Assembly (NCBI GenBank): GCA_001695595.3
Contig: MBPM02000086.1
Span: forward strand, 186,001 to 250,000
Direction of reading: 5' to 3'
Origin: Plasmopara viticola
Lineage: Eukaryota > Oomycota > Peronosporomycetes > Peronosporales > Peronosporaceae
DNA length: 64,000 bases
The translations under genes and the position numbers were made by a program. Under the pieces are notes generated by a model. That model saw only the letters and a list, made by a program, of their open reading frames with translations. It was not told the origin of the DNA and did no database searches. Positions 33,869 to 48,179 of the stretch are shown in pieces (the stretch's first letter is position 1; every line of letters starts with the position of its first letter).

Positions 33869-36452
33869 AAGGTGAAGACAACGTGCGCCTGATCGTCTGT
33901 GATTATAACCACCCTTGTATCCATCAAAGCCTCTTTGTGTTAAAGAGAAGATTCGGCTTTTTTTAAAGACGAACAGCTTAGGTCTCACCGACTTGGACCC
34001 GACAGTAGGCGCTACAACCGGAACCATTAGGGGCTGCGGTGCTTGGGCCGTAAAGCATAGATTTTGCTTGTAAGTGCTGAGCGTCGCAAGGCAATCTAGC
34101 TGCTTAGTAGTAAAGAAGACTGCATGTTCATATGTCTCCTGAGAGCCACAAAAGCCGGCAAGACTTTCTTGCAGCGCAAATTGCGCGTCTTACATATGAT
34201 GAAAGGTCATACGACCCATCTTGAAGTATATGAGGTAAAAATAAACTTTTTACTCGCGTGGATGTGGGACTGACGAATTAGTGCAAGCAGATCACCCAGC
34301 GCGGCGCTATGAGGTCCGCTGAGCAACTTTTCGCTGAATGCTGATATTTATTTGATGATTTGTGTTTGACACATCCTAATATTGTCTCAGAAACTTTATT
34401 TCTTTCAAAATATCTCTGTGACATATGTCGAGCACAGCATCACTCTATTATTGATTACTCCACTTAATTACGGCCACTTACATGATGACGAACCTCAAAG
34501 TCCTGACTGACACAAACTCGCAGTATACCGAGTATGTCCTTTCCCAAGCGTAAACGGCTCTTGATTCGATGCTCACTGTCGAGAACATAGCAAGTACATA
34601 GTGCTGGCATCTATCGCGACTATTATCCGTACGTATCAATAGGACTGATGCAATCTTCTCGCCGCTGCAAATTTACCGTACTTGGTAAACTCATTTAGCT
34701 AAGTGCTGTACGTATGCGATGCATCTCATAATAGCAGCCATGAATAAAACATGTAGCTAGCTAAATATGTCGCTGCTGGAGCTGGCTCCACGCCTATTTA
34801 TATACCCTGTCAGATATGTAAGCGAATATGTCACACGTTAGATATATGCAGTTAAGACGTGAAGATGAAAAGACGAATAACACTTCCCTCCTTAGTGCGA
34901 CAAATCATTGGATCAGCAGCTAGCTCACCGCACTGGACGGCTTGTTATCGAAATTCTCCTTAAATGTGTGCTGGAGTACACTCAACGTATCCATACGATA
35001 AAGGTAAATTACATAATGCGATTGTTAATGGCTTCGCAACAAGGCCATATAGCCAATCTGCAGTGGCTCGTGACATTTTGTCCTGAGCGTCCATGCGGCG
35101 CAATCGCAGTATAATATAAGCTCAGATGACCTGATTGATAATACCTAGAATTAAGTGCTTAATTTATACAACAAACAGTGCTCTTTTTTTGAGCGGGTTC
35201 AATATTTTAGCAGGTAGATGTAATTTGTCATTTTGCTTGATTCGACGCTAATGAAGAAGATTGCCATCACCAAGACAAAAGATGCGGTAAGGACAACATA
35301 CCTCGCCAAAAGTGCTTTTGTCAGAGCTGTCAATTGACTCGATATGATATAAAATTGCCAACATTTGAATGATGGACGTATGTAGAGGAGGTGTGAGCCA
35401 AATGGACGAGGGGAATGTCGCAGTTTTTTTGATCGATGGTGGCGATGGTGATGTACATAGTTAGAAGCGATGACAGTCTTCCCCGAACATAGCATGACAT
35501 TTTTCGTGAAATTGAGTTCTCAGCGTTCATCACGAATTCGCAGTGCGCTGTGGGACAATATTGCGGCGACTGGATGTACGAGCCGTATGTGGTATATAAA
35601 AGTGAAGCTTCACATCTTTTCAGCAACGTTCTCTATGAACCGCTCTCGGTGAAAATTGTCCGCTGGCGATATTTGAAAACATTCAGAGCGCTCGGCAATG
35701 TGTTAGACGGGTATTTCCTTTTTGGACAGAACGTGAATGTTAAACAAACTGCTTAAATCAACAAAAGCCACATCCATTTATAGAGGTTGACAGACACATT
35801 ATATTGACGACGGTGCAAGCACGCAGACAAGTACGGTGAGAAATAAAAGAAAACAACTTCTGTTGATCTTTCATACCATATACTTACCTAATCGTCTTCC
35901 TGTCATGTGCCACAGAGTTTGTGGAAATCTGCGCAGCATCAGCATCATTTTCAGCCTTATCTACTTGCAGTAATATGAAATGGCTCCCTCGCCAAACGCA
36001 TCGTTTTTTGTACCCTTGGTCGCTTTTATGCAATTTCTCTGCCATCCAATCCACTGATCCTTAAAGATAATAAGTGACCTTATCGTGTCATCCTCGTCGT
36101 AATCTTCTTTCGGGTTGCAAGGGCAGTTTGCTCGTTGCTGCTACCTCTACGAATCAATAAAGCCATTCGGTGGAGCAATCACGTGGTATTTTTAATTTTC
36201 AGAACACAGCTTTAACACATCTACTATGCACGATATTTATTGTTCTTGTTATCGTGTACGGAGAATCCAGCTCCGGCGCCCGCATCGGTGCAGAGCGCTG
36301 TGGTTGGCAGTAAACCGAAGCGATCCCATGCGCAACAACATTGAGGCAGTGCGTCTTTTACTCCCTTGTTTTGATCGCACCTAAGCATGCTGATGCTGGC
36401 ACCTGACTGGGGTAGCGTCGCGTGGCTCATTCTACTACTTCCTCTAGCGAGA

Positions 36453-36968
36453 ATGGAAAGCCAGCAGCCTAAGAGCGAAGGGTCTCCACCGCATTTAGAC
36501 GTTGCAGAAGTGGAACGACGGCGCAAACAGCGCGACCTCAAGCGAAAGTCTCGCGAGCGTAAAAAGGTAGGTTGTATGTCGTGCTTAGGAGTGTGGGTGG
36601 TAACGCTTTGACAACGACTTTTGCAGAGAAACCTTCAGGAACTTCAGGCAACTGCACAGGCGCTTGAGCTTGAGTACAAACAACTGTTTGCTGCAAAGCT
36701 GATAAGGGAGCAGCAGCAGCTGGACCTGAGTGCAGCTGCACAGGTTCCATCTAGTTCGATAGACATCGAGCAGCCTCAACTAGTACAGCTTCAAGAGAAA
36801 TACAAGGCCGTGCGGCAGGAGATGCATGAACTTCGGGAACAAATGAGTGGATTCAAAGAGAAACTTGAGGAGTACGAGCGCTTTATTGCGATGCTAGATG
36901 GTCATCTAATGGGGTTTCACGACACTCAAACGCAGGAAAAAGACTCGGACAGTTCAAACGCTGCTTGA
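36453..36968 (+). CDS. Small bZIP transcription factor with Gln at the invariant Asn position
   Basis: Two exons, 36453-36566 and 36627-36968, around a 60-bp intron (GTAGGT..TTGCAG) that falls between the basic region and the zipper, as is common in bZIP genes; 151 residues. The basic region RRRKQRDLKRKSRERKKR keeps the N-x7-R spacing with Gln at the Asn position and Arg conserved. Leucines then follow at R+10, +17 and +24 (LQELQATAQALELEYKQL). A second coiled coil (EKYKAVRQEMHELREQM) lies after a Gln/Ser linker, and the C-terminus is acidic. In-frame ATGs at 36387 and 36393 would add a hydrophobic 20-22 residue leader unusual for a nuclear factor, so 36453 is preferred. Oomycetes are known for bZIPs with substitutions at this Asn. 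DNA target unknown. Confidence 0.82.
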
Positions 36969-37739
36969 TACAACTGCAGTGATGCAATCGAAGCCCAGAT
37001 AGCTGCAGGTGGTATTAGGTGTGACTGGATGAAATATGGCGAGTATTAAGGCATTTGAAGCCCCTTCGAAGGCAATATTGAGACACTTTTGAATCAGCAT
37101 TTGCATTGCCAGAGGTGAAATGGAAAGTTTCTTGTATGAACAGATGTAGCAGCTTGCATCGATCCTATAGATTTTAAAGCATGTATTGTTTCCGAGCATA
37201 ATGCGCAAACATGCCGATTTCGGCACGAAGTGCTTCTGAGACCGGATACATTACGTAGTGCTATTTTCAATTTCAAATTGCTTGTTAAAAAACGAAAAAC
37301 TATACTTTGACCAGACGGAGACACAGAAGGGTCACATAGCACCTATGCATGCAGGAAGATGTAAGATCTTCCAGTAAATGACCATTAAGTATTCGCGGTC
37401 TCCAGGAAATGTGAGCAATAAAAAGCAGCTTAGAGACATACTTTCTCGATACAAGGCCTCGAAGAGGGCTGCCGAACCAATTTAGCGGGGATCCGGTATC
37501 AAACCACACCACCAGAAGCCACCGTATTTTAACCCCTCAAAGCGAAAAGGCATTACCAATAGTCTTGGATTATACCCAATCGGAAAGGAATGAATTAAGT
37601 CCATTGCATAATAACTTTCATACGAAAGGTCGGCTTGGTCATAACGGTGGTCAGTGAAGAGTGCAGGTAATAGCCGGATGGTTTCATGATAACTGAAGAA
37701 AATTACTTTGGCTTTCACAGGTACAACAGCAACAAAATT

Positions 37740-37985
37740 AGCCTCTTTGCCTAAGGCCGTGCCTATCACAAAGGCTACACCAACAACAAAGGCTGCACCT
37801 AATTAGGTTGCTCCTGTGTTGTGGCCAGAGAGCCTATAATATGTTCTTGAACTAGCATACCACTCAGACAAGGAAGAAAACGATAGATAATTTTATTCTA
37901 CCGCGGTAGGAAACGCGCGTCTATCGCTCTACCACGCTCGCTGCTTCACAGACCCCACTAAATATAACAAATATTAGCCTAGATA
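37740..37985. repeat. Diverged repeat, copy B (related to 9100-9330)
   Basis: Same ordered blocks as copy A, including TCTACCGCGG, TCTATCGCTC, ACGCTCGCTG and CAGACCCC. All frames are interrupted. Probably an old transposon fragment of unknown family. Confidence 0.5.
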
Positions 37986-40900
37986 TCTGAGCCGTAGCAA
38001 TGCATACGTTGTCAAAACAACTACGTCGATCGTGTGAAAGCTCACGGTTTCTAACGACAAAAATTTGACCTGGAATGCTCTTGTTGATAAGATCACCATT
38101 TCTATGGACCGAGAAGAAGAGGATAAGGCCAAAACAACAACCCTTATTTTCATCCTCAGGTAGGTTCAGACGTCAAAGTCGCGAATGCAGTGAGGGAGGG
38201 ACACTCACCGCTCGTTAAACAAAGTCTACTAAATTTTGGATAGCGCATCCAACGAAGAAAAGGAGAACCATCTAGGTAAGTACTATTTGGCTGACGCTGG
38301 CCATAAAGCTGGGCATAATAGTCGTCCGCTTCGCATGCCGCTAGGGCTCTCCGAAATCCACTCTACGCGGCATAGTAGTCAGACTTAGTAATACAGGAGT
38401 CATTGTCCAAGTGCGGCATTATGGCGACGCAACTTCGAAACTCGCACAGGGATTTCACTCAGGGTTGCAAGAAGCCTTAAGACGAAAGTGGCCTGCAAAT
38501 AGAAAGAATATCCTCAGTCAATCCCCCGTACTGTTGTCATCACGGTTTACTTGAAGAACCTATTCCGGGATTGGGTTACATTAAAAGCATTACAAACCGA
38601 AGCTTTCTAGATTAAGAGTATTACAAAGCAAAGCTTTCTCTCCTTTAGCAAAGTGCTTTGTTCTTGATCTTAGAGTACAAATTTTTCTACCTGCTTATTC
38701 AAAGATAACTCACATCTGAGATTATTTGGCTTTGGCATATTGCTCAACCAGGCGTTATGAGCTCAGATTCTTAGAGCTTGTACACAGTCACTCATATCCT
38801 TTACCCTTAGGCCGACTACATATGTGCTTTCATTGCTATGAGTCTACCAGAGGGTAGATGAGGTAGATCCGGCCCAAGTTGTTGAACGATCGTCTCCACA
38901 AAATATTGATACATAAGTGGGTGGCAAAGTAGGTGACGACTTGTATGACCTGCTAGAGGGGCAAACTTATGGCTCACGTGTCATACTCCTCACAGAGTGT
39001 GTCAGTACCGGCGAAAAGCTCACACTATACTTACCTTGACTCTGTGTTGGCTTGCCGGAGGTTAGGCAGAGCGGTGTTCGTACATCCTAAGAAATATGGT
39101 GCGTTCAGCAGCCGTTCGAGCCAGTAGAACTGAGAAATTAAGAGCAAGACTTCTATAGGGGCAATCCTTAGCTATCACGACCTTTTAGATTATACGTTTT
39201 ACCGTTACGCTTTGGCAAAGACTGCTCTAAGTATTTAAAGCTTGCGTGCTGGTACCTACAGCAAAATCTCTAATAAAAGGTCCACCGTGTGCCCGAGGAC
39301 ACACAGTGCAATAAGTGACCACTGAGGGGCCACATTTGTTGACGATTAAGCTTTTTGTAATTAAGTTCGTAATCCAAAATCAATAGTGCATTTCGCATAT
39401 CTACGGGCTCTATGCACATCAATAAATCTTCTTTTAAGCTCCGTTATTCGTTCGAACTTAAATACTTTTTGACTTGGTCGAAAAATCCCCGGTGCGACGA
39501 CATATACGTCCCTTCCGTTATGCAAGACGTGCACAGATGCAATTGAGATAAACAAACCGTATAATAATTACCTTGAAGCGCTGAGACGTTGTACGACAAT
39601 AGATACGTCCTCTCAATCTTTCAAAACGTTTACAACCGCATCTGAGAGCACATTTTTTATCAAAACATAAGTCTGACTTTGCGAATCATAGTGAGAGAAC
39701 GACAAATGAATACATTGAAAGGTATTCAGGTATTAAATGCATGAGATTTGCTAGAAAGGGTTAGTTCAGTGCTCTATATGATATTAATTTCGGTTTAGTA
39801 AATCCTATACAATTCTGGAACTTGAAAGGATCAATGAACCAGGAAATTATTTCTAGCTAGGAGCTCAATGCGAAGGTAAGCGACTACCCCCAAATAGCTT
39901 GGATGTGTTGTAATGAGACGCATGGTGGTCAATCGAGCAGCAAGTCACATGGTCAGGAAAGTCCATTTCCTCAAGCACCTGAAGGGTCCGAGGTCGTCCC
40001 AGAAAGCCGTGGTTGACCGCCAGGGCCGATTCTGGAAGTAATCTCAAGCGCGTAAGTTCGGCCGCACGAATGCTTTGATCGGTATAAGGAAGACAAACAA
40101 TAAGATGTGGAAGCGGCCTTCTTCGGCGCTTCTTGATCGCTAAGGTCAGCGAAACTTTCATGCAGATTATGCTAATAAGCAGAGACGCTAACATGGGCAT
40201 GGGACGCATCTTGTAAAGTGGAACGATTGTTCTGCTCCACAGAGCTCATAGGAGCCATTGTAACACCTTTGGTTCGAGTAACGAAGGCAGCTGCAAGATG
40301 AAATTCTAACCAAAACGTGCTCTGCATGTATCTGTAATCTCTTGACCGCGCATTGAGATCCGTCCATAATTCTACTTATCACTACTTGTTCGGTGAGTGC
40401 TCTAATAATGAAGGCCATCGACCAACGCGCGTTCCTTGCTTGCAAGAAAAAACGAATGAGCACTGAAGACACTCATATACATTGAGAGGAAGCGCTGCTC
40501 TCAGCTGATTCACCATGAATTTATAGACACAATACACTTGGATGAGGTTGTGTCACGGATGAGCGCCCAACTTTTGATCTGCCCTTCTAGATTAGATGCT
40601 GCGATTGAGGTCGTGCGGGCTGTTGCACAAAAATAATTGCACAAGATGCATAACTTACAAAATCTAACACAATAAATAGTACGGTAAAACGTTTAGCTTA
40701 TACAGACAGGCAAGTACAAATACAGAGATTGGTGGCAGCACTTGCATATTAGAAGCAAGAAAAAAATAGGGACAACAAAAAGCTGGAAGCAAAAATGGCG
40801 TGTGCTACAACTTTAAAGCAAGCGGTCAGATTTATGCACTCGCGGAGAATAAGGAGATAGGTAAAAAAAGGTGACAAGACGAAAAGTTGAAGTGATGAAT

Positions 40901-43900
40901 GCACAGAGCGACATTTGAAAAGACAAAGGTCGACGCAAAAAGAAAAAAGGGTGGTTTAAGTGTCACACAGACTCTTCACAAAGAAAACGTTGACGATCAA
41001 TTACTATACCTGGTCTTTAGTAGATTGACGTGTGCAGTAAACTACGTATCGATCCAATACAATAAGTATGTTTTTTAGTTTGATCAAGAAGCGAATAATT
41101 CCTCTATTGCAATTAAGGCACAAAATCGGCTTCTTTTTGATATTTTTTCCGAACCTCAGCTCTTACCTAATAATGACGATTAGATCCTAAAAGCCACAGT
41201 TCTTAAAAGACTCCTTATGAAGAAAACCCCCCTCTGACATAAAAGCTCGGCTTAATTAAGCAATCCATTACATCTTCTCCCGATGGATATGTTTTTGTAA
41301 AAAGCTTAGATATACTCGAGGTTCCGGCCAATTTGCCCAATCTAGAATCAGCGTAAAGGTACAGGCAAACAATTTTCGCAGAATCATGCTTCTCACGCAG
41401 TTACTGAATGATCGCTGTGTGGTGTTCAGCTTGCTCCAATGTGTCTCGCTAACCTAAATTGTAGATGACTAATTCTTGATAGTGCTCTATTTTTGTCAGC
41501 TGATCGGCCTTCCAGAAGATTGCTGCGTCGATTGAACGCTATTCGAATTTGTAATTTGACTACGTTCGAGGTCACAACAATAAGAGTTGAGTATAAGATA
41601 TCAAGGTCCAGTGCGCACGAATCTAATTAACATCATGCCAAGCTCGTTTATAATAGTACTTGAGCAAACCAATTCGGTCAAGCATGACAGCGTAAATTTA
41701 TTTGTACACCAAATAATTTTCAACGTGTGGATCGGAGGGTTCCAGCAGCATTTTATAGCAAAACGCTCGTGCTTTAGCTAAGTGCAGAGAAGCTGGTGTG
41801 GACATTGCTTCGTAGAAGCGTGAGTACTCTTACTCGATATTAAGAGCTTGTAAGATTCGCACGTCGATATCTACCTAAGTTACTAGTCGATATACCAAAT
41901 TTGTATAATTTGCACATCGCTATCTGCCTGACTTTCCCGTCATAATACTGATATTCACGCTTAAGATAAATCCCACATAAACCGAAGAATATTGAGTTTA
42001 ACCGATCAGACACAATAAGGCAAATACCCTACGAATGCTAAAGCGCAAAGCAGTTTTGCCAATCGGCAACATGAAAAACTCCTTAAACGACGCACGGCTT
42101 ATCCGTTAGCTCTTCAGTACTAAGTACTGCTTTCTTGCTGACGCTCAAACATCACGTGACTTATGTCAGTAATGGTGCACACTGGATTCGTGTAGCCCCG
42201 TTCAATTACGCCTTATCCGGACTTTAAGCTCCATGAGCTCATACAGGTGTTTTTAATGTAGTCTCTAACAAGCTCTTAACATTGCGAAGAAAGAGCATCT
42301 TGAAACATGCAGTACTTACTCCATCACAAAGTGTTGGTCATGTCAAAAAGAAATATTTGTAATCAGCCTAAACGAAAGCCATGCTTTCATGTAAAGAGCT
42401 ATCTTCCCGTTAATTTAGCACCATAAACCGACAGGCTTGCAGAACTTGTACTGGCTATTGAACAAAATTTACAGTGAGACTATAGCTGCTTTGATAATAC
42501 TTAGAGGTTGGATGAAAGCATGGAAATTTCAAAGGTATGACTCAAAGCTATAAATTACACCTGTTTCGTACTACTGACTATATCAAACAATAAATGTATA
42601 TACCCTGCAAAGACTGTGTAGTCGTTAACTAAATGATTGTACATCTCTCTAAATGTCTTCTCTCTGCATAGTGACGTGTGACCCCGTCGCACATGGTGAA
42701 ACTTCATTAAGTGTCTCTTGCAAAACTTGCTAGGACACTATTCCCAATCTGCCGACTGATGAAGGGGGCTTCTGATATTGGTAAAGCTTCGGTGGGTCTC
42801 ACCTTGTGTATCCATTAGTGGAACTGCCTTCAGTTCCTTGATGTTTTTTTCTGCAGTGATTCTTGTTGCGGCTAGATCGTAGTTGCACATAACACGAGTT
42901 GTTGGCACCGTGTAAACGCTATTGGACGACGCACCAGGTTTGTTGGGTTCTGTGTTTGTGAAGCAATCTTCATGTCTTGTAAAGAAACCAATTTCTCAAC
43001 ATAACATGGGTTGACTCCTTCTAACAAATTGATCAAAGTTGACCACGTCGCTTCATCAAAGCCAACTCCAACTCACGTAATTCCGCGTGGCTCACAACAA
43101 AGATACATTGGCAATATTTGTAGTCTAGTTTTTTATCAATTGAATGCTCCCGAGTTCCCTCAGTTTTACTATCTGCTTGCCACATGATCTTTGTGGTACT
43201 ACAGATCGTACTCTTTCCTCGCGAGGCATAGGTAGACGGTGCGTAATGCCCACTAACCACATCACCTTCATACTTGTATACATCTTTGTGATCTGACTGG
43301 TGAAGAGTAGCTGGTCTGATTCGTGAATCGTAGCTGCGTAGCAATAAAAAACAAATGCAGCCGATCGCATCATGGCATGCAGTTTCGCTTTTGTGATTAG
43401 GTAGATCAACCGTGTCAAATTTTCACGTTGTCGGATATAACAAATCCTGCTGCTTTATTCGGGTGTCATGTAAAGTGCGTCCGAGATTTCTAGACTAACA
43501 ACCTTACTCCACAACTTATAAGCATTTTCTACTAACCAGAAGGCAGCTGATCCCCACCGCCTTAAATCTCCATTTCGCCCATCTGGGCAGCTACTGATAG
43601 TCGTTAAGCATCTCATTTTGCTAGCACCCTGTCTATATGTCATTGTCAGCACCGACAAACGTCAGACATCTCTTGCTATCCAGAACCAGTGGTGACCTAA
43701 ACGCTTGACAAAGTAAGGTGCTGTATCAAGATCAGCCTGATTGGGTCAAGAATTTTGACTACAAGTGAAAACTTGGCGGGTTCTTCCGACGCGGGAGCGA
43801 ACTTTGTTAGATAACTCATACAATTTTCGAATACATTAAAAAATTACAGATATGCACGATAACTGCAGCGATTGGTCCTCGATCTGGGAAGTCAACAGAC

Positions 43901-46900
43901 AATTGGCACTCAGACTGCATCCCCATCCTTCTTCTTCTGTTGACGTCGCTTAGACGCGGCTGCATAAAACTGGAAACACGCTACGATTGAAGCTTCAACA
44001 ATAATCTCGATAAGCTCCAATATTGGAGCTCTTATTAATAAAAAAGAAGAACGTTTTTCGAAGTATCAACGACTCCGGGTCATTAATGATTATTCGAGTC
44101 CATTGTCCGGTATAGGCGCAGAAGATTAGCCGTTCTTGAGCCACTGAGGCCTAAGACGTTTCGCAGAGTCGGGCAAACATTAGTCGGTCCACTATAAAGG
44201 TAATTGCATAATATTTGCGTCTTCGGAGTCCATTGTAACGGGGCGGAATTCGTGATTGTCACACCAGTTTCTGTTGTTTCCACATTGGGTAACATTAGTC
44301 ATGTCATAAGTCGAACATCAACACGAAGGCAATATTATACAGTGAGGAGCTAAAAGAAAAGCAATACATAGTTATACATTTCTTGCGTAATGAATAATTG
44401 TTGACATTAAGATGCTAGATAACAATGCATAATATTTACCTCACAGAGGTTCTTATCACTAAAGTTGAGCTCACAGGTCGATGTGTAAGAATTCCATCAA
44501 AGCTAATAGATTAATACTAAAATTAATCAGGCAAAAAGAGATCAACAACTCGTGATGACATCAAAAGTAGAGCGAAGGTCAGAAACCCTAACTCCTATTC
44601 TCTTAAAGCAATTAGGATACAGCAGCCTTGCTAGAGGTTTGCGTGTCACTCCACGCTCCGTACCTTTGTCCTCGACATGATGTGTGTTTACTAATGTTTT
44701 TCAAGAGACCTACATTCGGCGTTATCAGTGTACGCTATGAATTAGAAATGGTTGCAGGAACCAAATACATGACAAGATAGTGGCATTCACTAAAGAAGCA
44801 GAGTAAGGTCATTGATGCAACCTTTCATGCAAAGCACGAAGAAGGAATATGCTTGGTAGAGTAAGATTTCCCATTCCAGACCGACCACCTTAGTTAGATA
44901 AATTTATGACAAATTACCTATCTTACACATAAAGCTTATTGAAGCCACCTTCCTGGCACAGACGCAAACCTGGGGCTTAATGTAGCAAGAAGCGACTTCT
45001 CGACGCATTAAGCTCCAGGAGAGCTGGACGCTTAAAGTGGAAAGCCATACGGGTGTAAAAATGACCGCTGATTAAAGCACTATGAGCCTTTGAAAGACGT
45101 CTCGTACTTCAGGCCTTTGTTGCTAAAAGGATCTATGCTAGGTGGATAAACGGCAAATTGAGCATCGTACACGCTTAAATTAAGCTAAATAAAGCCACCG
45201 GTTTTTAGGGAGGAAGTGCATTAAATGCGGGATAAACAAACTACAGCACAAACAACTAAGTCGAAGTTTACTGTCATTTCCTAATGCAAAAGCGAGACAT
45301 ACCATTGACCGCTCTTAGCACACTAAGCATGCTCTGGGAAGATTGGTCACTCTCGGAGAGGTTTTGAGCTCACCTGCAACGTTTAATCGTCTGGTCACTT
45401 ACAAGTTCAGGCTACACAGGTGTGTATGCACCAACATATTTGAATGTCATGTTTGAGATGTCGTGCTATGCAAAAATAAATGACCGTAGAGACTTGCACC
45501 ATCCACTTGCAAGCAATGATCGAACGCATTGGTACGAATAATATTTTTCTTCAGTGCATACAAACACATCTTTGGCGCTACAAGTTACGGGCGCTGATGC
45601 TAGCATCCTAGATTACAGAGCGACTCTTAAGTGTCGTCTACGACGCATCGAATTATATAACTATCACAGCACTGTTGCAAGCAGATGTCCGAGGTTCCGG
45701 ATAAAGTGATCGCACTCAAAATTCGGGCGTTTAAAGCCTCCAGAAAGTGCTGCTGAGTCCTTAGAGAAGTCATACTTAAGAAGTAGTATGCTTTCGTCAC
45801 ACACAGGGCTCACCTGCTAGCTCGAAGCGAGTTGTGTTTTATATAGATCGTGTATCACTACGCACTGCGACACAATTCTCGCAGGAAATGACCAGGTTGC
45901 TCCATTTTCTTGCCAAACATAACTTCGAAGCTAGGAGAGGAGAACGCTTTGGCTGTCGCGCTATACGTCGCCTAAGACTATAAGCTAGCTCATGTCACAA
46001 ACGTGGTCTTGTCTCAATAGAGTTTTGACCTTGGCGCGTACACGCAAAACGTATGTGTGTAGCACTGCGGAAAAATTCAGAAAGATATCTAAGGGCTGGA
46101 GCAGGAACGCAATTCTACATCAGCTTTCGATGGAAGCCGGGATAGTGCATAACAGCAATGATTATGGCGACCTAGCACGTGTAGTTTTTTTCACGATAGG
46201 TTACAAAATATCATAGCTCAATGGGACTCACCGTTTGATCGGCGTGGCAATCAACTCAGTAGTAAGTTACCACTCTCAGTGGCCAAGATGCATTAGTAAG
46301 TTTGCGCATATCTTTGCAGGTGCAAACTGATGCACGCGGGTGCAGCTCTGTCTCGTCACCGTCCTGTGCTTCGAGCTGAAATTTCGACGAGATATCAACG
46401 CTGCTAATGTTACGGCGTTGCCGAATCAAAGTCCACAAAGCAAGTTTGTCCCATGTGAGCCTGAGGTGTCGGGAGTCATCGCATCTGACAGAAGCGCAAG
46501 TGCCACGTGCAAGCAAATCCAAGTATTGACGAATGCCGTCGCGTCATTGGCAAGCTTGCCGTTTTTATTGTGCCGCTGGCAGTTCACTAGTATACATTCT
46601 GCGCTCGGTCGGCCAAAGAACTCGGCAGGCAACACAAGTTATGTAGTTCTTGTTGACGATAAAGCAAACAAGCTAATTCGGCAGCCGAATTGGAAACGGA
46701 GTTGAAATTGCAGTGGTGTTGCTCGACCGTGTCGTTAGCCGACATGAACTTCTAGAGTCAAATGCTTCAAAATGGGACCCAACTTAATTGAAAGAGGCTT
46801 GGCATTAAAACAGACATGTCTAAGAGTATTTGTTAGCAGAACGATGGTCAAAGAGAGCTCGTTAATCGCGTCTCCGGAGCCGTATAACGTGTCGTGAGCG

Positions 46901-48179
46901 AATACTCCACAGCATAAAAGAGCATACCAGTTTTTACTGGACAATGACATTCATGCCTCATCAAGCTACACATCGCTTTACGTGAATGGACTAGGAGAAG
47001 CCGAGTTGGTGTCCGACATCAACTCATTCTCAATGCGTAAGCTAGTCGAAGGTTTCGTTTCAAAAAGTTAGTGTCTTCAGACGCGTATGAGACAAACTGA
47101 CCGAAAGCCAAAATTTTAATGAAAATTGAAAGAAATAAATGTGAATATAATTGGAGAGCTGGTATTGTTAATTGGTAAAGGTCGACCTACAAATGCACTT
47201 AGCGTTGCCTTTGAGCCTAAACTGCGCTTTGACCAATTAAGGTTAAAGCCGATAAAGGTCTAGCGTATACTCTTGAACTTCACAAAAGGGTGGCAGCACA
47301 CCAAAGGCTCTATATGGGCTTACTTAAGTCAAATCCTGGTGAACGCGAAGGCGTTGACGCTAGGCGAACGCAGGCAAACAGACACAAAGGATGTAACCTA
47401 TCAATGAAGACAAGGTTTCATTATGGGCACAAAGGGCCACAACATCTTTATCAGGGCTCGTGGAGAGAAGACTTGAAAGATGGTGGCTCCTGCTGCACAA
47501 AAGACCCTCTACCTGTATATCGAGAACATTTCGAATAAAACCAGGAAGGCTTGGAGCTGTGGCACCCAGTGTATAGCTTATCAAAGACAGTTGAGGCCGT
47601 CGGTCATACGTTTCACCAATTTTTGAGGGTGCCCACCCGATGCTGCTCGCGAGCGACGTCAAACCAAGAGCACGCGATTCGTCGCATGATAATAAATACC
47701 ATCTTCATCCCACCAACACAACTATCACTTAAAAGAAACTATCTGCGTGTGACTTTGGCGCCGAGGTCAAGCCCAGTATCGTGGGAATGATGAAATTTTC
47801 TTGCTTCGGATTTCTCAATAAGAGTTTGAGGCTTCGTTTAGGCGTATTTGGATTGACGTTCAGGGCGTATTTGAGCATGGAATAGGCATCTTCTGTAAGA
47901 CAGCGGTTCTCACCGCTAGAATTGAAGATGCTAGATGTTTGAGCAGAGCTCAATTGAATCTCTGGTGACCTCGCGAGAATATGATGTTGCAGGAAATAGA
48001 ATACAAGACGACAATTTGCAAAATGTCGGCAACAAGTCGTTAGCCGAGCAAATTAGTAAAGAGGATAATCTTCCATCAACACATTGATTCTACTGGGGCT
48101 GTCACAAACCGCGATTAGGGAATATGTACTCTTGCATTTTTTTATTTTTGCCCTTAAATAGCTTTTATCCCCTTCAGAT

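Larger units (their letters stand above)
28418..36452. other. Repeat-rich stretch without recognisable genes
   Basis: About 8 kb. Contents: an LTR-like element (28483 to about 28960), short hairpins at 29060-29160, tandem AGCATTA units near 29205, a short frame with a retropepsin-like VVVDSGA at 30880-31015, a hairpin-bearing tandem repeat (33616-33677) and a perfect hairpin (33819-33868). Three adjacent minus-strand frames at 29196-30055 show no motif I know. No intact transposon gene is present. Confidence 0.5.

Noticed and set aside
46340..46705. 121-codon plus frame
   Set aside because: Overlapped by open minus frames of similar length and without motifs.
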